Assembly (NCBI GenBank): GCA_958299035.1
Contig: CATQJL010000223.1
Span: forward strand, 47,976,162-48,040,161
Direction of reading: 5' to 3'
From: Cylicocyclus nassatus
Taxonomy: Eukaryota; Nematoda; Chromadorea; Rhabditida; Strongylidae
DNA length: 64,000 nt
In this document: positions 12,501-31,309 of the stretch, piece after piece
How the letters are laid out: the number at the start of each line of letters is the position of its first letter
How positions within the stretch are numbered: the first letter of the stretch is position 1
Program-made: the position numbers and the translations under genes
The notes under the pieces: generated by a model
Database searches by the model: none
Seen by the model: the letters and a program-made list of their open reading frames with translations, nothing else
What the model was told of the DNA's origin: nothing

Positions 12501-12583
12501 AAGAGCATGTTGGAAGAGACGCAGAGTCCAGGGCGGGAGTGGAGATGCTGATGCGAGCGACACTGCGTTTGATAAGCCCTGTA
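9519..12583. mobile_element. 3.1-kb inverted-repeat DNA element, CAGGGCTTATC family
   Basis: The left end (from TACAGGGCTTACC at 9519) and the right end (GATAAGCCCTGTA to 12583) are inverted copies for about 100 bp, continuing into CCATCTATTCCTACCGGGCT on the left and its complement on the right. TA lies at both ends. The right arm is interrupted by extra sequence that matches the small MITE at 1728-1955. The interior has no transposase I can recognise; the longest frame (10088-10720, -) is unassigned. It is probably a non-autonomous long relative or a composite of two neighbouring copies. Confidence 0.5.
10560..10735. repeat. Cluster of CTGCCGGCA(G) palindromic words
   Basis: Several copies of TGCCGGCA-type words occur at 10588-10595, 10613-10620, 10624-10631, 10659-10666 and 10712-10719, with related words near 11509 and 11548. 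They are self-complementary and GC-rich in an AT-rich setting. The 210-codon minus-strand frame across them is probably incidental. Confidence 0.5.
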
Positions 12584-14648
12584 TGTTGATTTGATGTAGT
12601 CACTACATAATGTTAGTCATGGATAAGAAACCTGTCAGATCGCTTTAGTAACAAACTAGGGAGTCTCCGGCGGACTTGGACCGAAACTTGATGTTGCCGT
12701 AGTACAGCACATTCATAAACATAAACTTCGTATTGATTCGGGTCTTGGGTCACTGTTGTAAAGCTTAGAGCTCTGTAAATTCATCGATTGGTATAGTGTC
12801 CTTGTTCTGCATTGCCGACAACATCTGCGCGTAAATAATGGCAGTGTGCGCTCTACGTCCGTTTTTTACGCGAAATTCGCAAGCAGATGGTCGCGCGGTA
12901 TTCACAAGCGCAGTATTGATTGTTTTCGCGAATGCTCTCTTCATGGCAGTACTATACTAGCTGTTTTACTACAACTTGCTTTAGAAAGCAAAAGGTGAAT
13001 CTTTTGGAATGTTTACACATCATGCTTTTGAAGTTTATGTTACGATAAAAACCTGCGCATTCATAGGCACTGTCACACGTTCGTCCTAGTCTAAAACGAT
13101 TTGTCTAGTTTGGTTCGAATTTCTTTATTCGGTAGAGAAAAGGTGATATTGTTTTTCCTCAAAACAAAGGATAATTGCACCGCTAGGCCATCGTCGAAAA
13201 GGATTGCGTTTGCAAAAAAGTATTGATTTCTGTGTAATTTGAATTACTCCTAAAGACAAGGGACAAATGTTGTTTAGCCTAGGAATAGTTCATAATCTTT
13301 TGCCTCGAAAGTTTCATTGCTACTTGTTCCTGATACATTCCTTCATTCATGGTCAATTGTGAAACACCCCTCGGTCAGCAAAGCTCGCGCATTATGGCTT
13401 GGTGTTGACGGACGATTTTTATTGGAGATTGTTTCGACTTTGCCCCATAATTCCTCTTGTTTGAAAAGTATGGTTCCCGATCCTGAGTAAGTGCTCAAAA
13501 ATTCAATTCGTCGCCGTAAACATCAAAGACCTTTAGGTTCCTTATGTGATCTTCTCTGAATCTTTACTATGGCTTAGATGTCTATCTTTAAAAAATTTTC
13601 CCCATGGGCGCACTGTCTAGCCACTAGTTAAGAAAAACGTTTATCGTTTTACGTCTCTTAGCAACCAATTTTTTCTCTGCAACATTTTGCTCTTACACTT
13701 GTTTTTACGACAATAACAATTAAACATGGTATTCAGCGCTATTACCAACATTGAAAATCTTTTTTAGTTGGCTCTTTGAACGTGACTTCTGTGGTTTTAC
13801 TGCTGTCTGTCCAAACATTCAATTCTTTATCACAATGTGTCATTGCTTGATAGTTGAGGAACTCTCTCTTGTTTTCCAGTCATCGCAAAAAAATGACTTG
13901 TTTTAGGCTCTTATCAAATAGAACTTATTTCTGGTAAACTTCCTTCTACGATCTCTCAATCCCCAAATGTAGCGCGGCAAATTTCTACTTCAATTTAGCC
14001 CTGAATAGAAAAACTGATGGTTTCCTTCGAGATTCTATACATATTTATTGAACATTTGTAATTACATTTACTTCGTTTCCTTTTTCCTCAGAAATATCAA
14101 TATTGGCTATGTATAATTATCCAAGAACTTTGGAAGAATTTTTTATTGGGAACCAAGCGCGTCAGCTGAATTTTTTATGCCGTGCACAATTGGAAGCGCG
14201 TTCACGTCTACGACGAGTTTTTTTTTCGAAAATGTTATTTGCCGTTTAGTCACGCCATCTTTTTGGATCCAAAGAAAAAAATTGGTTGTATGGTTTATGT
14301 CTCCAAGCAACCGAATTCTCATTTATCACTGTGTGCATTCTCATTTATCACTGTGTGCACTAAGGTATTGCATCATACACAAACAATGCCGCCTGGCTTA
14401 TACTGGTTATTTTATGGTCCATACTTACTCATGTGTTAGAACGTGCCAGAGCCGTGCCAACGCCATGCAGAAAGTACCACAATGTATCAAATAAATAGAT
14501 GAATCTACCTGGTGCTGCCACCACCAAACTTGGTTATAGATTGTGTTTGTCTCCTCTGCTCACGTAAGCATTCATCTGCAGTCTCCTTTCTCTGTCCCTT
14601 TTACCTTGAAGCGGACTTTCATTTGTCATTTCATGTTGCAGATACGTA
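12584..14648. other. AT-rich sequence, no gene recognised
   Basis: This 2-kb stretch has no long open frames or convincing exons. Homopolymer T tracts are common. A function is not visible. Confidence 0.5.
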
Positions 14649-15502
14649 TTAGGTTGATGCAAAAGGAATGGCCGATTTGCGAATTCTCAATTTGATGTGC
14701 TATAACTTTCTTGAAGATCCACATTTCCGAATGCGGTAAAGACCCCCAGAAGTAGCAAACCTTTCGCAATACAGCGCATGCTTATTTATACTCAAACCAA
14801 AAACAAGAAGAGAAATACGAACTAAAAGACAAAAAAGATTCTTCTGCGGGAATGTTTTTGACAGTTCATAACTTTGTTCAAGTTTCTTAGTATGAATGAT
14901 AAGTGACCTATCTTGTAGCCGCAAGCCAGTAGTACAAAACAATAAAGCTTCTGCAACATTTTCTCAGTGTGCCTCAAAGTCCGGAATATAGAATTTCCTG
15001 ATTTTCTACGTATTAAACAGCTGGATGTTTTTGCAAAAACTGCTAATAAATGTCCTAGCTCTACGCTTACAGAATTGAGCAAAGTTTCGGCGACTGACTT
15101 CCACAGAAGAAAATTATGGGTCATAAAATGACCGCAACAGCTACCCATGTTTAGGCGCCGATATCTCAGTTTGGATATCTTCAAAAAATGCAGTTAAGTA
15201 TTAATGTAGAAAATTTCTATTACATACAATAGCTAAATTTTCGAAGAAATCCCATTGATACGCGCTTGAGTTCTGGCCGGAAAAGTGAAAGCAATCAAAT
15301 TCTGAATTTGGATGCGGTTATTTGAAGCTCAGTAACTTTATAAGAGATGAGGATGAGAGCCCGTTTCAGGCACCGTTAGATAGAGCATGAAAACAGCTTC
15401 GCGACAATATACTACATCCACTGTAAAGAAGAAGTATTGATGGAAAAAAGTTGCCCTGAAAAAAGGCTTGGAAAATCGGCCATTTCTTTTGCATCAACCT
15501 AA
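14649..15502. mobile_element. Mariner-like MITE, TTAGGTTGATGCAAAAG ends
   Basis: The left end TTAGGTTGATGCAAAAGGAA and the right end TTTCTTTTGCATCAACCTAA are inverted copies continuing through ATGGCCGATTT. These ends are the type seen in mariner-family MITEs, which use TA targets. The 854-bp interior codes for nothing recognisable. A lone relative of this end lies near 18498-18524. Confidence 0.7.
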
Positions 15503-16788
15503 TAGTCTTCCTTATCTTTATTTTTGTGATATTCCTTTACGCACAACTTATCGCAACTCAAAAGATTCTTTCAACCATCTGAGATAATTTTCCGGCACTT
15601 TAAGCACCTTCTTATGTTTATCACATGGCTGACATTATGGGGCACCTTATCGAAGACTTTTTCGAAATTCCTATGATTGTATGTAATCTTTCTGCTTCTT
15701 CTTGTATCTTTTTATCAGTTGTTTAGTGCAGTGGTTACCATCAACTGATTCATCGCTCTTCCACACCTGTCTAGTGGTAAATCTACAATGTACTGACGTT
15801 CTTTGCGTGCCGATCTTTCATTCAAGTTTTTCCAATATGCAATTAAAAGGGAATTATCTTGCATTTGCGAATATGTATTTATTTCTCCCATGCAAATATG
15901 CACACGCTGATACACTGAAAACTACGTACCAGTACGGCCCCTTCTCTTGCACGATTCTTTCTTGATACCTAATACGAGCGAAGTAAGCTATCAGTTTGGC
16001 TAATGAATAATTTGACAGGCAAGTTCTTTATAACCTCATAAAAGCTTCGGCCACTTGGGTGCTACAATAAGACCCTATGATCTGCAGTCGGCGGATTTTC
16101 AGAAATGTGAGAACTTGGAGACATTTATGTGCAGGAGTTAATCCTCGAACAGCCAAATTGCTCGAATTTGACCATCTACGGCTATGTAGCTGCAAACCAA
16201 AATGCGTGTTCGTAGCATTTGCACATTTTCCATTGATCTCCCATTTTTATCGCATGATTTTCCGTTATCTGGTATAAAAATTGATTTTACACTTTCTTTC
16301 ACATTTCGTCATCGAAAAAAAAATCCAGCAGTCAACCTCTGAATCCCCTCGAATGATCCTAATATGGCAGTAACATTTTCACAAAAAGTGAATCGATTAA
16401 AATTTTTATTAGCCATTCAAAATCAACTGTAAGGGCACATTTTTGCTGAGGTTATTCTTACAATTAATCGAAACTCCATGTTAGAATGTCCGTGCAGAGA
16501 CAAGGGTGGGGACGGCTATTGAGCGATATACGAGAAAAATACATGAAGAAGGTTTTGATACTGCAAGAGTTTTTTGCTGATGCCGGTTCAAGCAAAACTG
16601 CGGTGAAACAATGAAGGCCTTTTTTTCGAAAACACTTCTCAGCCACTCTGGAATGCAGAGACCTTCGTAGTAATCTATGAATGAGAAGCAACGGAGATGA
16701 AAAGAGCATCGAATCTGATTTCGGTTTTTCGTCAAGACTCCTGGATATCGAGTGAAAGTAAATTAATAAATTCTCCAACACGACAGGA
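15503..16788. other. No gene recognised
   Basis: AT-rich sequence with only short frames (15702-15965, + and 16464-16823, - are the longest). Neither resembles a known family. Confidence 0.4.
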
Positions 16789-16796
16789 GTTGTAAA

Positions 16797-19129
16797 CAGG
16801 GTCAAGCAAGGGGTGTGGCACACGATCGCTGGTTACCACCCCCTCCCCCTGATTGCTGTCTTAATAAGACCCCCCCTGAACTATATATCTAAGATAGCAT
16901 TACCAGAGTTGAGAAAGAGGACAGGCACAAGTCTTTCGAAACCCCCCCCCCCCCCTCCCATGAAAGCCCTCAAACGACCCCTTCTTCCTCCTGTTAACCT
17001 TTGGACCTCAAAGTGTGACATTCTGGAGGACACCATCTTTTTCTAGAGAGTTTTCAGATTTCTGAGAGCTGCACGCCCGATTTTCTGTGACTGCACTTTA
17101 CAATCACACGTAATTTGACGACTCATTTTGATCTGAATGGGCGTATTGAAAGAGCCATAATTTTCTTATGGGTGGGGCGTTCGGCTCCAAATTTCCAATG
17201 TAGCAAGAAGAAGCTATGTGCTCAATACTCATACCAGCAATGGAGCGCTTTCTGGATTTTGAAGGCAAGTTAAGGGGGTGCGGCATACCCCCTTAAAAGC
17301 TGCGGCAGCCGCAGCTTTTAAGGGGGTATGCCGCATCCCATTAACTATATCAAAAAAAAACATTTTTGGCGGACAGTATTTATATGAATCGATAGCCTAA
17401 ACCTTGTAGATTCCATAGGACTGTTTGGAGCCTGATTTGTCTTCTTAGCTCTAACTAATATTTGGTGAAAGCACAGCGATCAAAAGCGAAAAATGGGAAA
17501 AACGAGATTTTGGATGGCATCCAATTCCACAGTTTGCAGGTCTTCTGAAGCGGGATTCCTGAGGTGGACAAAGAAGGAGTAGTGCTTTGTCTTGAGTGCA
17601 AAAACGGATAGCTAATTCACCTTTGAAACAAAGTTAACCATGGAATTTGACCATTTCATTTAGGTAGCCTAGTATCTTGAATCTTCAGAATTCGCTCACA
17701 CTTTGTCTACAGGGGTTAATTGACATGCTAATTATGGATACGATACGAATATCATGTTATCACTATTATCAGATTACCCAACTACGACCCCTTCCCCTTT
17801 TGACTCCTCAATACGACCCCCCAGGTGTGGCGTGCCGCACCCCTGGAAGGGACGCAGGAGTTCCTAGCACCTCCATTCGCACCAGCATTCACACTCTAGA
17901 AGGCTCCTCGCACCTTTGCGCAACAGAGGTCAAACCCTGCCCTCGCTCCACTCCTTCACTGTTCTCGTTCGAAGGCTGCGGGAAGAGGGAATAGCATAGG
18001 CATGCAGCGAAGATTCGTGAAAAATCGTCATCTTGGGAGGCAAATCTCCTAATTATTGCACCTGAGCAAAGACACTTTGAAACCCTGAAAAAAACCTTAC
18101 AGTACTTTAGATAAGCAGTGAGTATATTTTTGGTTTGAAACTGTTTTGTGAAGAAAATGCGTTGAAGTTGCTTTTCACTGCAAAGAATTTTTCGCAGTTT
18201 TTGTTTCTGCATTATCATAGATTAAAGCTTGCCAAACATACGGAGCATTGCTATGAACGTTTCAAAGTTTTCTTGATGATAATTATCGCCATTTTGATAC
18301 TACCACCTCGGCACTATTTACAACAGATTCAATACGAAATTTGCAGTGCAATCTTTGAAAACTTTCTTCTCTGAGGTACCAACAAAAAGATGAACTGGGA
18401 TTATCTTGAAGCTCAGAACCCACTTCTTTTTCTGAAGAAGCCATGAACTAGGTTCAAATCTAGGTAAGTAATTGAGTTTACTTTGATTTAGGCGAGTACT
18501 TTTGCATCGACCTGTATAGTAGGTCAGAACCGTTTTGGCATGCTAACAGAAAATTTACAAAATTTCAGCGGATATTTAGCTAAAAATTGATTGCAAAAGT
18601 ATCAACAAATCTCTCAAGAAGAAGGTCTTTTTTATCATTCATTGTCATGAAAAGCATCAGAATATGAATTCAAACAAAAAGGAAATCTTAATACTGAAAA
18701 CGCATTCATCTCTGTCAAAAAGTTGTTGAAAAAGTGAGAAGCTCAATTAATAATTATATTGCTCAATTATTATATTAGCTCAATTATTATATTATTATGT
18801 CAATTATTTTATCATATTACTATATTAGCTCTTATTCGGTTAATAAATCAAGATTAGCTTCAAAGCCTGTTCTAAACACCGCAATAAGTCAAATTTCATC
18901 CAATTTTTCTTTCAATTTTTTTTTGTTTATCCATTTAACAGAACACATTGGGACTATTTTCCATGCCTGCACAACTCGGAATGAGATTAGCTAGTAGGCG
19001 GAGCAAGTGGGGGCGGAGCCGTCTAAAAGGTGCGAAGGCCCCTTGGAGGTGCTAACTATCCCTGCAAGGAAAGGCGGCGAGGCTTTGGGAACTCCTGGGC
19101 CTCCGCCCCGCACCCCTCGCTTGACCCTG
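16797..19129. mobile_element. 2.3-kb hAT-type DNA transposon with perfect 8-bp target duplication
   Basis: The left end CAGGGTCAAGCAAGGGGTG and right end CACCCCTCGCTTGACCCTG are inverted repeats with one mismatch. Flanks are GTTGTAAA at 16789-16796 and GTTGTAAA at 19130-19137, a perfect 8-bp duplication. CAGGG ends with 8-bp duplications are diagnostic of the hAT superfamily. No transposase (no dimerisation-domain-like or RNase H-like segment) is visible, so it is non-autonomous or gutted. The interior contains C-rich tracts (16921-16980, 17780-17825) and a large hairpin. Confidence 0.8.
17279..17335. repeat. 28-bp perfect stem with 1-base loop
   Basis: TGCGGCATACCCCCTTAAAA followed by GCTGCGGC is mirrored exactly after a single A. 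It lies inside the hAT-type element at 16797-19129 and could be its internal palindrome or the ends of a tiny nested element. Confidence 0.7.
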
Positions 19130-20083
19130 GTTGTAAATGCTAGAGCACCGTCGCGAAGATCAAGAAGTCACTTCACTTAAGATACTCGATCATTTTCAAT
19201 GGCACTATCAAACGTCAGGAAAGACTAGCGAATGTGCCAGATATAATTTCCACGCTCGTCCTAAGCAGCCACACTTACTTCTGGGCAGTAAGTAATTCTT
19301 GTTGGTTAATAATCTATAGTTGCACAAGTTGCAGAATTTAAAACAACAGTGTATTATAGTATTGTGATAGTAATAGAAATAATAATATTGATGTAGTAAG
19401 TATAGTATAGGAATACTAATAGTATGGTATAGTAATGAAATGCCCTTCTTCCATTAGACAGTATGACATGCATTGAGTTTGAAATATATATCGGAGTCAA
19501 TAATATAGTGCAATTTTTTAAGCCCGATTTTCTCTATCTGTAATTGAATGAGTGATAACACAACAATCTTCCGATAATTTTAAGACTCTGCATCAGTATT
19601 CCATCAATGGCATGCGTCAGTCATGTTTTTCTGATGGCACAGAGTCTGCTTTGGAGACAAAGCACACTGTCGCCTCTTCATCTCATTTGATCTATTCCGA
19701 TTGAGAAGATTTTCGCTTTAACAATCCTCGCGTATTACGCACGCGATTTCAACAACTATTATTGACTACTCCTTCCTTTGGCCGTACCTAACTTCTTTCG
19801 ATTGTTTCTTACGTGTATCATACCACTGAGTGAAATCCAGTCGGTTTTTTTTCGGCTTACCTTCCTCTCCTTTTTTTCTATCGTGCTAATAAGTTGCAGC
19901 TCTCGCTCAAAGTTGCCTGCGTGCCAGAACCGTGCTAGCGTCGCGCAGGCACATGTAGGCAATGATGGATCCCGGAGCTGGCACGACAACTTTCCACACA
20001 ACCTTATTTTCTCTTAAACTTGCAATTTTGCATTGCTGCGTTATAAAGAATAGTGGTTTTGATCCAAATTAGATTCAAATATG

Positions 20084-20092
20084 ACTTTCTAG
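20084..20092 (+). promoter_or_regulatory. Probable spliced-leader acceptor before the CX-module gene
   Basis: ACTTTCTAG ends immediately before the ATG at 20093 and resembles a nematode 3' splice site. With no upstream exon visible, trans-splicing of a leader here is the simplest reading. Confidence 0.4.
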
Positions 20093-26222
<6,130 letters not shown>

Positions 26223-26466
26223 AAGGCATAGTTTGCCTGCTTTCTTAACTTTTTTCTCCTCATATCTATCTTCAGGATTTTCAGCTGTGCCTCGTGCAAT
26301 GTCGTCAATCTCTGCCATATCTCTTCTGTGATCAAAAAAGGGTTGTGCTACCTTAGACACACGGGTAATACAAAAATCTGCGGACATTGAACCATCTAAA
26401 TAAAAACTTAAACACTTTCCAACACGCATTGAACTTCGTAATATCAAACTGTATATACGGACTAAA

Positions 26467-27550
26467 TCTTATATATAAAGCTGAATGTCTGTGTGTCTGT
26501 CTGTCTGTATGTCTGTCTGTCTATCTGTCTGTCTGTCTGTATGTCTGTACGTACGTTCCGAATAGAAAATTCCATTTCTGAACCGATCCGGACCAAACTT
26601 GGCACACATACACTACGGGCCCCGGCGGGTGTCATAGGCTACTTTTCGTCATCGATCGATATCGATTTTATCGATTTTTATCGATTTTTTTTGCTGAGTT
26701 CACCTACGGGGCTGGGAGTTGGCACAGGGGGGTAATCGAGCATGGGGATTCCGAATACAATATTGGTTTTCAGGATTATCGATTACTTTTATCGATTTTA
26801 TCGATTTTTTTGCAAAGTTTGAGCTACGGGGCTGGGAGTTCGCACAGGGGGTAATCGAGCATGCTGATTACGAACACAATATTAGTTTTAGGATCGTCCA
26901 TTACTTTTATCGATTTTATCGATTTTTTTTGTAAAGTTTGACCTGCGGGGCTTGGAGTTTGCACAGGGGGGTAATCGAGCATGCAGATTACGAATACAAT
27001 ATTGGTTTTCGGGATTATCGAATACTTTTATCGATTTTATCGATTTTTTTGCAAAGTTTGAGCTAGGGGGCTGGGAGTTGGCACAGGGGGGTAATCGAGC
27101 ATGCTGATCACTCCCAAGGGGGGTGATCAGCATGCTCGATTACACCCCTGTGCCAAATTCCAGCCTCCTAGCTCAAATTTTCGAAAAATCGATAAAATCG
27201 ATAAAAGTAATGGACGATCCTGAAAACTAATATTGTGTTCGTAATCAGCATGCTCGATTACCCCCTGCGCAAAATCCCAGTCTCGCATGTCAAAATTTAC
27301 AAAAAATCGATAAAATCAATAAAAGTAATCGATAATTCTGAAAACTAATATTGTATTCGGAATCCCCATGCTCACTTCCCCCCGTGTGCCAACTCCTAGC
27401 CCTGTAGGTGAACTCTGCAAAAAAATCGATAAAAATCGGTAAAATCGACATCGATCGATAACGAAAAGTGGACTGTGACACCCGCCGGGGCCCGAAGTGT
27501 ATGTGTGCCAAGTTTGGTCCGGATACGGCGGAGCCGGCTAAGCCAGCTAG
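26467..27550 (+). mobile_element. Non-autonomous Helitron-like element, copy 1
   Basis: It begins TCTTATATATAAAGCTGAAT after an A and ends with the hairpin GGCGGAGCCGGCTAAGCC then AGCTAG before a T, the 5'-TC...CTAG-3' layout of Helitrons with a subterminal stem. A GTCTGTCTGT tract follows the start. The interior has repeated units of about 115-125 bp carrying ATCGATTTTATCGATTTTT and GGGGTAATCGAGCATGC. These switch orientation near 27115, making a large foldback. No Rep/helicase is encoded. It lies directly 3' of the CX-module gene. Confidence 0.65.
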
Positions 27551-29210
27551 TTTGTGATAAAACCAAAGAACGTTTCAAAAATTGCGTACAGTAACAAGTG
27601 CGGAGGGAGACCGACTAGACTAAGTGGAGGGAGGTGATTGGAATGAGGGATATGGAATTTGGAAAGGTAGGTATAACAATAATACGTTGTTCAACAATAT
27701 TGAACATCCACACACTATGGTTGGAATATATCTTAGTGTATACTTGCGAAAAATTCGAAGTACAAAATACAAAAAAAAAACAGTTGCAGAATACAAAAAC
27801 ATAGAGGCCCATTGAAACAGGCAAAGATCTGCCAGATAGATGCGAAGGTCTCTCTTGTCAGCGTTGCTCGTTATCTTATTACATGGAATGTTATAAGTTG
27901 ATATAGTATTTGTAATAATAATATAACGATCTATGATACCGAGATCGCTAGAGTTAAATTCGGTTAGTCCGTCTGCAGTACCCTCTGCTAGTTCATACAA
28001 CCCCCTCAACACAACGCAATTTGTGAAAAAAATTGGTGGCGACCGCTCAACTCAAGCGGCTGCCGCCGAACTAAGGTGGCCGTCCCGTCGGAGCTCGCCG
28101 ATAATTTGGGTTGCATCGCCATCTCGGTATAGAGTGCGTGAATTCCGAATACAAAAGCATCATTCGACTCAACTTGGCGAGGCGTATCTTCTGATGTATG
28201 GAAGTGCCTAGTCCGTAGGGTACGGTAGGAGCACGGTAGGCAGTCAAGTTCACTTCCTCTTGATACACAGTGTGCTATTTTCAGTGGTGACATTCTGTTG
28301 AGTATACTGCAGAAATACATTACACTACACACTCCAATTACTCGAGAGAAAACGCAGAACTGACGATCCGCGTTTTTCGTTTTCCTTCATAACTTCCTTC
28401 AGATTGCATAAGATAAAAATCAGAAAAAAAAGCATAATGCTCTCGTCAAGGCGAATCTAGTGGTATGCTTCATTACCTTGCTATTCCGTTTTCAATCTGC
28501 TCGATTTTTTACGAGGACGGGTATTCGCAGATGTGTGGCGCAGCGCAAAACACACAAAGAAGTTTTTGATAAGTACAGTTCGGTAGAGGCTGTACCGGTG
28601 GGTCTTTTTTCAAGCGAGAAAGGTAGGCCGGTGAATCTTGCGAGAATCCGTGTCTCCTTATTTTTGCTACCGTAGTCTACAGTAAGGCGCTAATTGCAAA
28701 GCAGGTGCGCTTTTCGTAATCACATAGATAACCTCCATGAGCAAGTTTTCCAAGAAATTCGGTCCTTTTTTTCTCGTTTCAGACTCTGAAGCCCACCACG
28801 GGTTTTGCCTGAAATATGGATGGTTCTTGGATTGACTGGAATCTTTGCCCATGAAGCTTTTCGGACCCGCTGATTACGAAAATAGTGCTCTTTATACACT
28901 GCAAATCCTTTTCGTCTGGTCATGCTGGGAGAAATGCTGCGATACACGCAAGCTCCTTAATTTGCCTATACTTTTCGCGGATCTGTTGGGTAACGTACCT
29001 CCTACTTTTTCTATATTGAAATCAATAGATTTAGTGCTATCGGAGCATTCTTGGGCCAGGTCCTTATTCGCATTGATCGCCAAACTGTAAGCATACGAAT
29101 TCACGTCCTCATGAATATCGCCCAAAATTTTGAAGTTGCATACTTTGGCCAGATATCGTCGTGATTGGTTACAGAACAACTGATTGCAGAAGATATTAAA
29201 TATTGATATT
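27551..29210. other. No gene recognised
   Basis: Frames at 27620-28012 (-) and 28006-28332 (-) are the longest. They may be parts of one decayed element but I cannot name it. Nothing else is recognised. Confidence 0.4.
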
Positions 29211-29236
29211 CGGACACCCTGTATATATTGCATATA

Positions 29237-29920
29237 TACAGGGTGACCGTAAAGTATGTATACACTGTTTGATCGTTAATATCTCTTTTCCCAAGAAGTC
29301 TTTTGCCTTGCTCCAGGTACCAGTTTGTAGAGCTGGCTTCAGCTTAGATGCACAGTATGGAACGAATCGCCCATATCTCTTCATTACTGTAGGATTACGG
29401 TGGAAATTTCAAAGAGGGTTTTGCGCCATGAAAGGCCATATTTTGCCTCAGAAAGGAAAGAAAACAGCCTGAAAAGTTTTACTCTAGGCTAATTAGAGTT
29501 GCTGATTATAACTGTAAAGTTCCCAACTTATTGTGATGCTTCACTGAAGAATTATGCCAGGTAAGAGGTAGCGGTCATTTTTTCAATGTTCCTAAAAAGT
29601 GCGGTTACACCGTTTAGAAAGCTTCGCAGTCTTGTGAATAGTTAAGTATTGAACTCAGCGTCCATAAAAACTCTATTACACAAGTTTTCACATTTTTTTG
29701 AAAAATTCTGAAACGGCAGCTTTTTCCACATTGACACCATATGTTTCAAGTTTCTACCGTAATTCTACAGTAATGAAGAGAGATGGGCGATTCGTTCTAT
29801 ACTGCATATCTAAATTGAAGCCAGCTCTACAAAATGGTACCTGAGGCAAGGCAAAAGACTTCTTGGGAAAAGAGATATTAACAATCAAACAGTGCATACA
29901 TACTTTACGGTCACCCTGTA
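29237..29920. mobile_element. TA-flanked inverted-repeat MITE, TACAGGGTGACCGTAAAG ends
   Basis: Long inverted ends: TACAGGGTGACCGTAAAGTA on the left and its near-exact complement ending TCACCCTGTA on the right, continuing through AATATCTCTTTTCCCAAGAA. It is flanked by (TA)n. A fragment of another end (CACCCTGTATA, 29215-29225) sits just before it, forming a short hairpin with the left terminus. The copy in the CX gene intron (24495-25155) belongs to the same family. Confidence 0.75.
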
Positions 29921-30686
29921 TATATATATATATATGACTAGTGAGCCCCGCGACCTTGTGTGTTGCATGCCGGGGAGCGTGATAGATTCACGCCTTCTGC
30001 ATCTCAGTCAATGCATCTAATTGTTAGTTCAACGTCCGCAGCTTTTGATGCAAAGATGCTGTCAGTGTCGGTGCACACGTTAGGTTGGACTTCGCTACGT
30101 GGCGTACGCGACTTATGCAGCGTACTCCGCGCAGTTCGGCCCAACCTTTCCTGCCTCATTTTATCCAGCCTAGTGCACATATATATAAACCACACTTTTC
30201 CTAGGCCTTCCAGGGTTGAAATCGATCCTCTCTCCAAGGTTCTTTTTGGGGGGGGGGGAGAGGTATTAGAGTCCTAAATTTGTGGAAGCGGTCTCTTTCC
30301 TTCGTAAAGCTAAATCCATAGTGCTTATTTCTCACTCTCCCACACAACCTGGGCTCCAATATTTTTCTACCATAAATTTTCTAGTCGAAGTGCACACATC
30401 GCTTTCAAGTTAGCGTAAGTACCTGCTTCAATACCCCATAGTGCCTCCTCTCCCCTCCCCCTCTATACTGTCATCAACTCCAAGCGTTAGGCTGGTTTAA
30501 AAACGCTTCACCACCACGGTTGAGGTTTAATCAACGGTTTATCAAATCGGCAATGCTTCGGCATTCATCCCCGGAAAGCAATGACCTCAGCGTTAGCGAT
30601 AAGTCCCAAAGTCTTCCTCTCAAGTTTTCTATCAGATTGAACCGTTGCTAGACTGGATTTGCACCGCACAGAAGTAGAGTTTCCAA
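29921..30686. other. No gene recognised
   Basis: Mixed sequence with a G10 tract at about 30248-30258 and only short frames (29960-30277, + is the longest). Nothing assigned. Confidence 0.35.
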
Positions 30687-30908
30687 ATAAAAGCAGCCTC
30701 CAGGCAAATTCAAACAATATGAAGATTAAAACTGGAAAGTAATTTTGGGAACCCAGCTAAGACCTGCTCAAGCGGCAGCTAGATAGTGTACTCACGGTGA
30801 GATATTCGCCTCCAAACCGGACCCCAGGATCGCAATAATGGGCGCAATAATAGACAAAATTGCTGTCCACGTAAGACCTGTCCAGATTTGGCTGGACGCT
30901 GCCTTTGA
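30687..30908. mobile_element. Inverted-repeat MITE, AGGCAGCGTCCAGGCA family
   Basis: The left end (AAAAGCAGCCTCCAGGCAAA) and the right end (TTGGCTGGACGCTGCCTTTG) are inverted copies, and the interior GAGATATTCGCCTCCAAACC matches the arms of the element at 33888-34250. Confidence 0.55.
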
Positions 30909-31090
30909 GTGATCTATATGTCAGAAAGACTAACATAGGATCATGTAGCTGAGATCCGGAAGAAACAAAGCCGATTCAGTATTGTCCATGTTCGGCTATC
31001 CTTGGACATTTGCATGTCTTGTCACTTGTTGGTTGTGTGATTTGAGCAGTCGACAAAATGGTAACACTGTTTACATGATTCAATGGCCTA

Positions 31091-31116
31091 CGTTTCGGCG
31101 CTGTCGCCTTCGTCAG
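31091..31116 (-). ncRNA. Hammerhead-like core motif next to the Penelope element
   Basis: On the minus strand the order is CTGACGA, A, GGCG-ACAG-CGCC (a 4-bp stem with a 4-base loop), then GAAACG. This resembles the CUGANGA...GAAA catalytic core of hammerhead ribozymes, which Penelope-like elements are known to carry. The extra A before the stem is not canonical and stems I and III are not clear, so activity is uncertain. Confidence 0.4.
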
Positions 31117-31309
31117 AGCCTGGAAGTCGAAATCATCAGCATCTGTTCCCTCAGACATCAACAAAAGACTCAAAGTATTATTCGAAAAAAGCCAATAAAA
31201 CCTAGTCAGAGTACAAGAGCAGCACTAACCTTAGCTAGAAGCAAAACGGAAGTCGGAAGACCACCGTGTATGCAAGACCATGCCCCAGCTCTACTTATAT
31301 ATGAAGTTC

